Assembly: GCF_002209485.1 (NCBI RefSeq)
Contig: NZ_NJIX01000001.1
Coordinates: 868,001 to 932,000 of the forward strand
DNA: 64,000 nucleotides
Reading direction: 5' to 3'
Source: Achromobacter sp. HZ34
GTDB taxonomy: Bacteria; Pseudomonadota; Gammaproteobacteria; Burkholderiales; Burkholderiaceae_B
The notes beneath the pieces are model-generated. The model saw nothing but the letters and a program-made list of their open reading frames with translations, was not told the DNA's origin and searched no databases. Positions 17,731-25,643 of this stretch are shown here, piece after piece. The position numbers and the translations under genes are program-made. Positions within the stretch are counted from its first letter, which is position 1. The number at the start of each line of letters is the position of its first letter.

Positions 17731-19211
17731 GGTTGCTGCCGCTGGCGGGTCTGGGTGTATTGCTGCTGTCCGCCTGCAGCATGGCGCCGGAATATCACAA
17801 GCCGCCGCCCGACGTGCCGGTCAGCTGGAAGCTGGAAGCGCCCTGGCGCGCGGCCGCCCCGCGCGACGACATGCCCAAGGGCGCATGGTGGCTGCGCTAC
17901 CAGGATCCCACGCTGAACGCGCTGCAGGACAAGCTGCTGGCCGCCAACCCCAACCTGGAAGTGGCCAGCGCCCGCCTGGCACAGGCGCGCGCGCAGGCCA
18001 CCGCGGCCACGGCTGGCCTGTTCCCCACCATAGGCACCAATGCCCGGGTGCAGCGCCTGAAGATATCCGCCAACCGTCCGCTGACCAACTACGACGCGCC
18101 GCTGTACGAGACCGTGCAGAACGACTACACACTGTCGTTCAACACCAACTACGAGGTGGACCTGTTCGGCCGCGTGGCGAATTCGTTGGCGGCGGCGCGC
18201 GCGAATTCAGAGCAATCCGAGGCGGACCTGCGCAACGCGCGCCTGGTGCTGACCGCCGAACTGGCGTCCAACTACGTCAACCTGCGCGCGATGGACAACG
18301 AGATCGACGTGGTGCGCCGCTCCGTCGGCCTGCAGCGGCGCGCGCTGGAATTGATCACCGCGCGCTATGACGGCGGCGCGGCGTCGGGCCTGGAAGTGGC
18401 GCAGCAGCAAGCCCTGCTGGACAACACGCTGACCCAGATCGACATCCTGGCGCGCCAGCGCGCGCAGTACGAACATGCCATCGCCAGCCTGACCGGTACG
18501 CCCGCGCCGCAGTTCGAACTGGCGCCCGACGTCCGCAATATGACGCCGCCTGCCGTGCCGCTGGGTGTGCCGTCCGACGTGCTGGAGCGCCGTCCCGACG
18601 TGGCGGCGGCGGAACGCGCCATGGCGTCGGCCAATGCGCAGATCGGCGTGGCGCGCGCGGCCTTCTATCCCAGCTTCACGATCGGCGCCGGCTACGGCGT
18701 CGACAGCCGCCTGCTGGGCACCCTGTTCGATGGCCCCAGCACCTTGTGGAACCTGGGCGTGTCGATGGCGCAGACGATCTTCGACGGCGGCCGCATCAGC
18801 GCCAACGTCGACTTCGCGCGCGCCGGTTACCAGGCCACCGCGGCGAATTACCGCCGTGTGGTGCTGATTGCCATGCAGGAGGTGCAGGACGGCATCAGCG
18901 GCCTGGCGGCGCTGGAACGCGCCAGCGCGCAGGCGCAGACTGCCGTGGCCGACAGCCGCAAGGTGCTGGACATGGCCACGTCGCGCTATTCGGGCGGCGC
19001 CACCACCTACCTGGACGTCATCACGGCACAGCAGGCGGTGCTGAACACGGAACGCCAGGCGGCCCAATTGGCCGGCCAACGCATGCTGGTCTCGGTCTTC
19101 CTGATCAAGGCGCTGGGCGGCGACTGGGAAAACGCGCCCGCCGTCGCCAGCAACGAGGCGCCTGGCGCCCCCGTGCCCGGCGGCGCCAACGCAGGCAGCA
19201 CCGGACCATGA
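17727..19211 (+). CDS. RND outer-membrane channel, NodT family lipoprotein
   Basis: A 494-residue TolC-like outer-membrane factor. The signal peptide ends LLLSACSMAP, a lipobox with Cys at about 17, typical of OprM/NodT proteins. LEVASARLAQARAQATAA, YEVDLFGRVANSLAAARANSE and GVPSDVLERRPDVAAAERAMASANAQIGVARAAFYPSF are family hallmarks of the two internally repeated OEP domains. ATGA overlap with the adaptor makes it the third gene of the efflux operon, in the order permease-adaptor-channel. The tail after about residue 465 is Pro/Ala/Gly-rich and probably disordered. Confidence 0.92.
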   Translation: MRLLPLAGLGVLLLSACSMAPEYHKPPPDVPVSWKLEAPWRAAAPRDDMPKGAWWLRYQDPTLNALQDKLLAANPNLEVASARLAQARAQATAATAGLFPTIGTNARVQRLKISANRPLTNYDAPLYETVQNDYTLSFNTNYEVDLFGRVANSLAAARANSEQSEADLRNARLVLTAELASNYVNLRAMDNEIDVVRRSVGLQRRALELITARYDGGAASGLEVAQQQALLDNTLTQIDILARQRAQYEHAIASLTGTPAPQFELAPDVRNMTPPAVPLGVPSDVLERRPDVAAAERAMASANAQIGVARAAFYPSFTIGAGYGVDSRLLGTLFDGPSTLWNLGVSMAQTIFDGGRISANVDFARAGYQATAANYRRVVLIAMQEVQDGISGLAALERASAQAQTAVADSRKVLDMATSRYSGGATTYLDVITAQQAVLNTERQAAQLAGQRMLVSVFLIKALGGDWENAPAVASNEAPGAPVPGGANAGSTGP

Positions 19212-19297
19212 CGCCCTGAAGCGCAGTCCGAATAGCGGATTTGGGTCCCGCGCCCAATCCGCTTACGATAGTCCGGTGCATACCTGAGGAGAGCACC

Positions 19298-20770
19298 GTG
19301 ACCGTATCCTTGACCCAGAAGCTGCAACGCCCCGACCTCCTGCGCGACGCCTGCTATATCGATGGCAAGTGGCACAGCGCGGGCAGCGGCCCCAGTATCC
19401 CCGTCACCAATCCCGCCACCGGCGCGACCATCGTCGCCGTGCCCAAGCTGGGCCGCGCCGAGACCGAACATGCCATCGAGCGCGCCCGCGCCGCCCTGCC
19501 CGGCTGGGCCGCCAGGCCGGCCAAGGAACGGGCCGCCGTGCTGCTGAAATGGGCCCAGCTGATGATGCAGCACCAGCAGGACCTGGCCACCATCATGACG
19601 TCGGAACAGGGCAAGCCGGTCACCGAAGCGGCGGGCGAAATCGCCTACGCCGCCTCGTTCCTGGAATGGTTCGGCGAAGAAGCCAAGCGCATGGACGGCG
19701 AAGTGCTGCAAAGCCCCAAGGGTGGCCAGCGCATGATGGTGTTGAAGCAGCCGATCGGCGTGTGCGCCGCCATCACGCCGTGGAATTTCCCCGCCGCGAT
19801 GATCACGCGCAAGCTGGGTCCCGCGCTGGCGGCCGGCTGCACCATGATCGTCAAGCCCGCCCAGCAGACGCCCCTGACAGCCCTGGCCCTGGCCGTGCTG
19901 GCCGAGGAAGCGGGCGTGCCGGCGGGGGTCATCCATGTCATCACCGGCAGCTCCAGCGACATCGGCGCGGCGCTGTGCGAAAGCGAGACCGTGCGCAAGC
20001 TCAGCTTCACCGGCTCCACCGAAGTGGGCCGCAAGCTGATGGCGCAATGCGCGCCCACCATCAAGAAGCTGTCGCTGGAACTGGGCGGTAATGCGCCTTT
20101 CCTGGTGTTCGACGACGCCGACCTGGACAAGGCCGTCGACGGCATCATCGCCTCGAAATTCCGCAATGCCGGCCAGACCTGCGTGTGCGCCAACCGCATC
20201 TACGTGCAGGACGGCATCTACGACGAACTGGCCGCTCGGCTGGTGAAGAAGGTGCAAGGCTTCAAGGTCGGCGACGGTTTCGAAAATGGCGTCACGCAAG
20301 GGCCCCTCATCGACGAGCACGCCGTCGCCAAGGTGCGCGAGCACATCGACGACGCCACCAAGCACGGCGCGCGCGTGATCACGGGAGGCGAGCCGCATGC
20401 CTTGGGCGGTACGTTCTTCCAGCCCACCGTGGTCCGCGACGTCACGCAGTCCATGCGTTTCGCGCAGGAGGAAACGTTCGGCCCGGTGGCGCCGCTATTC
20501 CGCTTCCGCACCGAGGAAGAGGCCCTGGCCATGGCCAACGACACCATCTTCGGCCTGGCCGCCTACTTCTTCACCCGCGACAACGCCCGTGTATGGCGCG
20601 TGTCCGAAGGCCTGGAATACGGCATCGTCGGCATCAACACCGGCCTCATTTCCAATGAGGTCGGGCCCTTCGGCGGCGTCAAGCAGTCCGGCCTGGGACG
20701 CGAGGGCTCGCGCCACGGGCTGGAAGAGTACGTGGAGTTGAAGTATCTGTGCATCGATATTGCAGAGTGA
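19298..20770 (+). CDS. gabD: NAD(P)-dependent succinate-semialdehyde dehydrogenase
   Basis: A 490-residue aldehyde dehydrogenase oxidising succinate semialdehyde to succinate in GABA and 4-hydroxybutyrate breakdown. TPWNFPAAMITRKLGPALAAGC, the cofactor loop FTGSTEVGRKLM, the general-base LELGGNAPF and the nucleophile block GQTCVCANRIYV (first Cys catalytic) are intact. The C-terminal GGVKQSGLGREGSRHGLEEYVELKYLC is typical of GabD. GTG at 19298 is preceded by GAGGAGAGCACC, and an upstream in-frame extension lacks similarity. No GABA aminotransferase is adjacent. Confidence 0.9.
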   Translation: MTVSLTQKLQRPDLLRDACYIDGKWHSAGSGPSIPVTNPATGATIVAVPKLGRAETEHAIERARAALPGWAARPAKERAAVLLKWAQLMMQHQQDLATIMTSEQGKPVTEAAGEIAYAASFLEWFGEEAKRMDGEVLQSPKGGQRMMVLKQPIGVCAAITPWNFPAAMITRKLGPALAAGCTMIVKPAQQTPLTALALAVLAEEAGVPAGVIHVITGSSSDIGAALCESETVRKLSFTGSTEVGRKLMAQCAPTIKKLSLELGGNAPFLVFDDADLDKAVDGIIASKFRNAGQTCVCANRIYVQDGIYDELAARLVKKVQGFKVGDGFENGVTQGPLIDEHAVAKVREHIDDATKHGARVITGGEPHALGGTFFQPTVVRDVTQSMRFAQEETFGPVAPLFRFRTEEEALAMANDTIFGLAAYFFTRDNARVWRVSEGLEYGIVGINTGLISNEVGPFGGVKQSGLGREGSRHGLEEYVELKYLCIDIAE

Positions 20771-20890
20771 TGGCTGCAGCCTGAAAGCTGCTGCGCGGCA
20801 CGGCTGGCAAGCCCGCGCCGCGCAAATCCATCGGCTCAATCCATCGTTACGGCAGCTGTCTGGCCACCCCCGCGATACCGCGCACGCGGT

Positions 20891-21685
20891 TTACATGGTC
20901 GGCGTGACGCCGCCATTCATGGGCACCACGACGCCGACCACGTAGCTGGCGCGCGCGCTGGTAAGGAACAGCGTGACGTCGGCCACTTCTTCCGGCTTGC
21001 CGTAGCGGCCCATGGGAATGCGCGACTGGCCGTCCTGCAAGGCCTGGTCCTTGCTGATGCCCAGGCGCTTGGATTCCACCTCCAAGGCCTGATCCACACG
21101 GCCGGTGTACGTCGGTCCGGGATTGATGGCGTTGATGCGGATGCCATGCTTCACGTAATGCTGGGCCAGGCCGATGGTGGACAGCATCAGCGCCGCGTTG
21201 GCGGAACCGCCCGCCACGTGGGTCACGGACGGCTGCTTGCCGCCGTTGCCGATGATGTTCACCACGCTGCCGCGCTGGCGGGTGCGCATGCGCTTGAGCA
21301 CGGCGTCCTGCGTGTAGACGTAGGGAAAGAATTTGGCGTTCATCGCGGCCTGCCACTTTTCCGCGTCCAGCGTGTCGGGATCGTAGCGGCGCGCGGCGCC
21401 GGCACTGTTGACGAGGATCTCGATGGGACCCAGGTCGGCTTCGGCCTGGGCAACGGCGCGCTCGGCCTGGGCGGCGTCGGTCAGGTCGGCGGCGATGGCG
21501 ATGACGCGGGCGCCATGTTGCGCATGCGGCGCCAATTGGGCCAGGGCCGCGTCCAGTCCGGGCTGGCCGCGCGCGATGATGGCCACGCTGACGCCTTCCG
21601 CCAGATAGGCCTGCGCCACGGCATGGCCGATGCCCTTGCTGCCGCCGGTAACGACGGCTACTTTGCCTTTGAGTTCGAGATCCAC
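20891..21685 (-). CDS. SDR-fold protein lacking canonical catalytic residues
   Basis: A 264-residue short-chain dehydrogenase/reductase-fold protein. The cofactor motif TGGSKGIGHAVA (about 13-24), AADLTD, and NSAGAARRY are standard for NADP(H) binding, and INAINPGPTYTGR and the C-terminal YVVGVVVPMNGG fit the fold. Where active SDRs have NISS, then YxxxK, this protein reads NIIG, then GGSANAAL, so Ser, Tyr and Lys are all replaced. It may bind cofactor without usual catalysis, or use other residues. It is monocistronic and convergent with gabD. Confidence 0.82.
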   Translation of the reverse strand: MDLELKGKVAVVTGGSKGIGHAVAQAYLAEGVSVAIIARGQPGLDAALAQLAPHAQHGARVIAIAADLTDAAQAERAVAQAEADLGPIEILVNSAGAARRYDPDTLDAEKWQAAMNAKFFPYVYTQDAVLKRMRTRQRGSVVNIIGNGGKQPSVTHVAGGSANAALMLSTIGLAQHYVKHGIRINAINPGPTYTGRVDQALEVESKRLGISKDQALQDGQSRIPMGRYGKPEEVADVTLFLTSARASYVVGVVVPMNGGVTPTM

Positions 21686-21771
21686 GCTCTGTCCACCTGA
21701 TGTTGTGCTGTTATGTAGGATCGGCGCTGCCGCCGTGCCAGGAATCGTACACGCAAAGCCCTTCTGAAACC

Positions 21772-21993
21772 TTAATAATGGGGCGGAATTTCCTCTCGCA
21801 GCGTGGCCTGGCTGATGCCGCTGCCGGCCTGGTCCACCTGTTGCCGCATGTCGGCCAGTTGCCGCGCCAGGACGTCGATCTGGCGCTGTTGGCGCAAGAT
21901 GACCTGATTGAGCTGCTCAAGCGTATCGTCCGCGAACGATGCCTTGATTTCGAGTTCGTCGATGCGACGAGAGAGTGCGTGGATGTCTTCCAT
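21772..21993 (-). CDS. slyX: SlyX family protein
   Basis: A 73-residue coiled-coil protein: MEDIHALSRRIDELEIKASF, then TLEQLNQVILRQQRQIDVLARQLADM and a short Pro/His-containing tail (EEIPPHY) as in other SlyX proteins. The family is widespread in proteobacteria, cytoplasmic, and of unknown function. Confidence 0.88.
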   Translation of the reverse strand: MEDIHALSRRIDELEIKASFADDTLEQLNQVILRQQRQIDVLARQLADMRQQVDQAGSGISQATLREEIPPHY

Positions 21994-22130
21994 ATTCCGG
22001 ATCGTGTAGATATCGCCGCGCCGAGGGGCGGGCGAATTGCCTCAGTTTATTCCCTCGCCGAAGCGCGGGAATGAATCCTGGCGTTGCGGCCGACCGGCCA
22101 GGATCTGGCGGTCGGCGTTGCGGGCCGCCC

Positions 22131-23987
22131 TCAATAGCCCATTGCCGCGCCCGCCGGACGGCGGGCGTCGTTGGCGCCATACAGGTAGCCTTCGCGTACC
22201 GTGCCCGACACGGCGGCATCGTTGCCCGAACTCGCGGCCGGCGCGCGGCTCAAGCCCGGCAGGCCCACCAGTATCAGCGCGGTCGCCCCCCAGGGCGTCT
22301 GTTCGACCAGTTTGTAGCCCATGCCGCGCAGCAGGGCCAGGGTGTCCGGCGACAGGCCGTAGGCCTCGTAGTAGAGCTCATCGGGCAGCCACTGGTGATG
22401 CACGCGCGGCGCATCCACTGCCTGCTGCGGGGCCATGCCGTGATCGATGATGTTGAGCGCGGTCTCCAGAATGATGGTGATGATGCGTGATCCCCCCGGC
22501 GACCCGAGCACCATATAAGTCTTGCCCTGCCAGGTCACCACCGTGGGCGCCATGGACGATAGCGGGCGCTTGCCCGGCGCGATGGCGTTGCGTTCGCCTT
22601 GCACCAGTCCATACATATTGCGGGCGCCCACCTTGGTGGTGAAGTCGTCCATCTCGTCATTGAGAAAGAAGCCCGTGCCCGGCGCGATCACGGTTGCACC
22701 GAAGCGGCCGTTGATGGTGTAGGTGGTGGACACCGCGTTGCCATCCTTGTCGATCACGGAGTAATGGGTGGTCTCAGGCTTTTCGTTGGGCACGAAATCC
22801 TGCACCGCGCCCTGCCCCGGTTGCACTTCGCCGGACGGCGTTGCGCGATCGCTTTCGATGCGTGCCCGGATGCGTGCCGCATGCGCGGGGCTGAGCAGGT
22901 CCGCCAGGGGATTGTCGACGAAAGCGGGATCGCCCAGCAGCGTATTGCGATCGACGTACGCATGGCGCATCGCTTCGGCCATGACGTGGACGGATTGCGC
23001 CGAACCGAAGCCCATGGCGCGCAGGTCGTAGCCCGACAAGACGTTCAGGATCTCGCACAGCGTGGTGCCGCCGGAACTGGGCGGCGGTGCGGACAGGAAG
23101 ACGAAGCCGCGATAGGTGCAACGCAGCGGCTGCGTCTCGGTCACGCGATACGCGGCGAAATCCGCCGCACTGATTACGCCGCCGCCGGCCCGCGCCGCGG
23201 CTTCGACCGCCGCCGGAATGCGGCCCTGGTAAAAGGCGTCCGGCCCCTGCTCCGCGATCGCCTGCAGCGTGCGCGCCAGATCCGCCTGCACCAGACGATC
23301 GCCCGGTTGCAACGCGCTGCCGTCGGGCCGCAGGAAGATACGCGCCGCCTCCGCGTCCTTGCGGAAATACTTCACCCCCAGGTCCAGCAAGTCGGTATCC
23401 GCGCGCGTAAGCACGAAGCCGTCACGCGCCAGCGCGATGGCCGGCGCCATCACCTGCGAACGCGTCAGCCGGCCATACTGCTGGTGCGCGGTATCCAGGC
23501 CCAGCACGGTCCCCGGCACGCCGACGGCGCCATAACCGAGCAGGCTGGCGTTCGGGATCAGTTCTCCCTGCGCATCCTGGTACATGTCCGGACGCGCCCG
23601 TGCCGGCGCCATCTCGCGGAAGTTGATGAAGCGGTCACGCCCGTCGGCCAGATGCAGCGTCATGAACCCGCCGCCGCCGATATTGCCGCAGCAGGGATTG
23701 ACCACCGCTTCCGCATACCCCACCGCGACGGCGGCATCGACGGCGTTACCGCCCTGCTTGAGGATATCGACGCCTACCCGCGCGGCCAGGGCCTGCGAAC
23801 TGACCACCATGCCATTGCGTGCTTCGGCCGCCGGGAAGGACGCTGCCTGCGCGGGCCGCGCCAGGGGCCATACGCAAGCGCTGCCCAGGATGGCCATCCC
23901 CAGCAGCGGCGTGGCGACGGCACGGCCAAGACGATGCCACAGCGGGTGGGCATCCCTGGCTGGGCGGTCGAAGCGGATCGAATCCAT
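22131..23987 (-). CDS. ggt: Gamma-glutamyltransferase
   Basis: A 618-residue Ntn-hydrolase precursor, exported (signal segment ending near RPAQAASF), that cleaves gamma-glutamyl bonds such as glutathione in the periplasm. The autoprocessing and nucleophile threonine is in ETTHYSVIDKDGNAVSTTYT. Substrate-binding PLSSMAPTVV and GSPGGSRIITIILE and the start of the large subunit, GGNAVDAAVAVGYAEAVVNP, are intact. The ATG at 23987 has a strong GAGGAATAC leader. It stands alone. The role may be glutathione salvage as a sulfur and amino acid source. Confidence 0.93.
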   Translation of the reverse strand: MDSIRFDRPARDAHPLWHRLGRAVATPLLGMAILGSACVWPLARPAQAASFPAAEARNGMVVSSQALAARVGVDILKQGGNAVDAAVAVGYAEAVVNPCCGNIGGGGFMTLHLADGRDRFINFREMAPARARPDMYQDAQGELIPNASLLGYGAVGVPGTVLGLDTAHQQYGRLTRSQVMAPAIALARDGFVLTRADTDLLDLGVKYFRKDAEAARIFLRPDGSALQPGDRLVQADLARTLQAIAEQGPDAFYQGRIPAAVEAAARAGGGVISAADFAAYRVTETQPLRCTYRGFVFLSAPPPSSGGTTLCEILNVLSGYDLRAMGFGSAQSVHVMAEAMRHAYVDRNTLLGDPAFVDNPLADLLSPAHAARIRARIESDRATPSGEVQPGQGAVQDFVPNEKPETTHYSVIDKDGNAVSTTYTINGRFGATVIAPGTGFFLNDEMDDFTTKVGARNMYGLVQGERNAIAPGKRPLSSMAPTVVTWQGKTYMVLGSPGGSRIITIILETALNIIDHGMAPQQAVDAPRVHHQWLPDELYYEAYGLSPDTLALLRGMGYKLVEQTPWGATALILVGLPGLSRAPAASSGNDAAVSGTVREGYLYGANDARRPAGAAMGY

Positions 23988-24287
23988 GTATTCCTCGGAT
24001 GGGGCGGCGAACGTGAACCTTAGCATCACCGCCGTGATTCTCCAGGTTTCCACGATGGCATCCTGTGGATGGTGACCCACGACGCGCACGACCTCGTGAT
24101 CCGTGAACGTCGCAAGTCGGCGTAGATGCCGGATGTCGTTGCCTGTGGCGTGTATGACTGGGGCCGGCGTGAACTCCTTGGTGCTTTTACGCCTGGCGTT
24201 TTGGATTCCTGCATTGCTTCGCGATGAAGCTTGCCATACAGGCATCGCTTCGGTATCTTGCTTTTTTCCCTGACGATCTTCGTCCAC
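23988..24287. other. Divergent ggt/MASE1 region
   Basis: A 300-base gap with the ggt ribosome site at its left edge. A 27-codon reading frame starts at 24223 and crosses the start of the MASE1 gene, but nothing supports its expression. No structured element is evident. Confidence 0.35.
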
Positions 24288-25586
24288 GTGACATCAATAT
24301 CCAATAACGTGGCGCGCAACGCTTTTTTTCTCCGCTTCGCTTTTACGCTCGCCTATGGGCTGCTGGCCGTGCTGTGCATGCGCCAACGCGATGCAGTGAC
24401 GATGTCCACCCTGCTGTGGCCGCCCGCCGGCCTGCTGCTTGCCGCGCTGATGCTCAGTTGCCGCCGGCGTTGGCCGGGCTGGATGGCGCTGGCCGCCACG
24501 CTGCACATCGCCAGCGGCATCGTGGTGGCACAGCGCAGCGCCGCCGCCGCCATCGTTTTCGCACTGGGAGACCTGCTGCTGTGTGGCACGGTCGCCGCGC
24601 TCTGGCGCTGGCGCACCACCGACCGGCGCAGTCTGGCGCGTGTCGGCAGCGTGCTGTGGTTCATCCTGCCACTGGCCGTGGCCACCGTGGTGGGAGGCGG
24701 CGTGGTGGCGCAGGGACTGCACGCGGTCAATCACGACATCGATACGCATCACTGGTATATCTGGACCCAGGCCGCCTTCGTCGGCTGCCTGATCACCACG
24801 CCGCTGATCGTGGCCTGGTCGAACTGGCGCAGTCAGTCCATCATCGAACAGGACCTGCGCAATCTGTGGCTGGGGCTGGTGGCTGCCTTCGCCCTGTTGA
24901 TCGGCACCACGCTGGTGTTCAACAAACAGTGGTCGGACTGGCTGTGGCAAGGCCGCCCTGCCGCGGATCTCACCTATGCACCGCTGGTGTTCCTGGCCTT
25001 CGTGGCGGTGGCCTGGGGCCAGGCAGGCTGCACACTGGTGGTCACCGGCCTGGCCATCGTCAGCGGTTCGTATACCCTCAGCGGGCTGGGTCCTTACGGT
25101 GGGATGGACGGCGTGCCCTTGGTGGCGATACAAGGCTTCCTGGGCGCGGCGGCGTTGCTGAGCCTGCTGCTGGGCGCGCTCAGCGCCGACCGGGAACGCG
25201 CGGCGCGCGAAGCCGTGGCCTGGAAGCAGCAACTGCAGGCGGCACTGCGCACCGGCCATCATCTGGCCTGGGAATTCTTCCCGGATTCGCAGAAGGTGAC
25301 CTGGCTGGGCGATTTCCCTTCGGCCTACGGACCGGCCTGCCAGCCGGACACGACAGTCGAACAGTGGCTGTCCTATGTGCACGAGGACGACAGGGACAGG
25401 CTGTGGGCCTGGGTGCAAAGCACCGGCACGCCGGACGCCGCGCGCCGCATGCGCTTGTGGCTACGCTGCGCCGACAATGAGTACCACGAGGTGGAACTCA
25501 CCGGTTCCGCCGTGCGCTTGCCCGACGGATCGGTGGCGTCAGTGACCGGGCTGCTCAGTCCCTGGGGCGATACCAGCTGGTTGTGA
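24288..25586 (+). CDS. MASE1-PAS membrane sensor protein without output domain
   Basis: About 432 residues. Residues 1-300 form eight or more membrane helices of the MASE1 type, marked by LAYGLLAVLCM and STLLWPPAGLLLAALML. A PAS-like domain follows (about 315-430: LRTGHHLAWEFFPDSQKVTWLGDF, YVHEDDRDRLWAWV, GSVASVTGLL). The protein stops there, whereas MASE1 proteins normally continue into histidine kinase, GGDEF or EAL domains. The start is uncertain: GTG 24288 is used here, and TTG at 24231 would add 19 hydrophobic-leaning residues. Neither has a good ribosome site. It is tail-to-tail with the sensor-poor kinase 58 bases away. Confidence 0.78.
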   Translation: MTSISNNVARNAFFLRFAFTLAYGLLAVLCMRQRDAVTMSTLLWPPAGLLLAALMLSCRRRWPGWMALAATLHIASGIVVAQRSAAAAIVFALGDLLLCGTVAALWRWRTTDRRSLARVGSVLWFILPLAVATVVGGGVVAQGLHAVNHDIDTHHWYIWTQAAFVGCLITTPLIVAWSNWRSQSIIEQDLRNLWLGLVAAFALLIGTTLVFNKQWSDWLWQGRPAADLTYAPLVFLAFVAVAWGQAGCTLVVTGLAIVSGSYTLSGLGPYGGMDGVPLVAIQGFLGAAALLSLLLGALSADRERAAREAVAWKQQLQAALRTGHHLAWEFFPDSQKVTWLGDFPSAYGPACQPDTTVEQWLSYVHEDDRDRLWAWVQSTGTPDAARRMRLWLRCADNEYHEVELTGSAVRLPDGSVASVTGLLSPWGDTSWL

Positions 25587-25643
25587 GGCTGCACAGGCGC
25601 AGTACCAAGGCGGGTTTATACGGCCAGCTTATACAGCCGGCTT

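Noticed and set aside
24223-24306. Short frame MKLAIQASLRYLAFF before the MASE1 gene
   Set aside because: It overlaps the probable gene start and has no supporting ribosome site or family.
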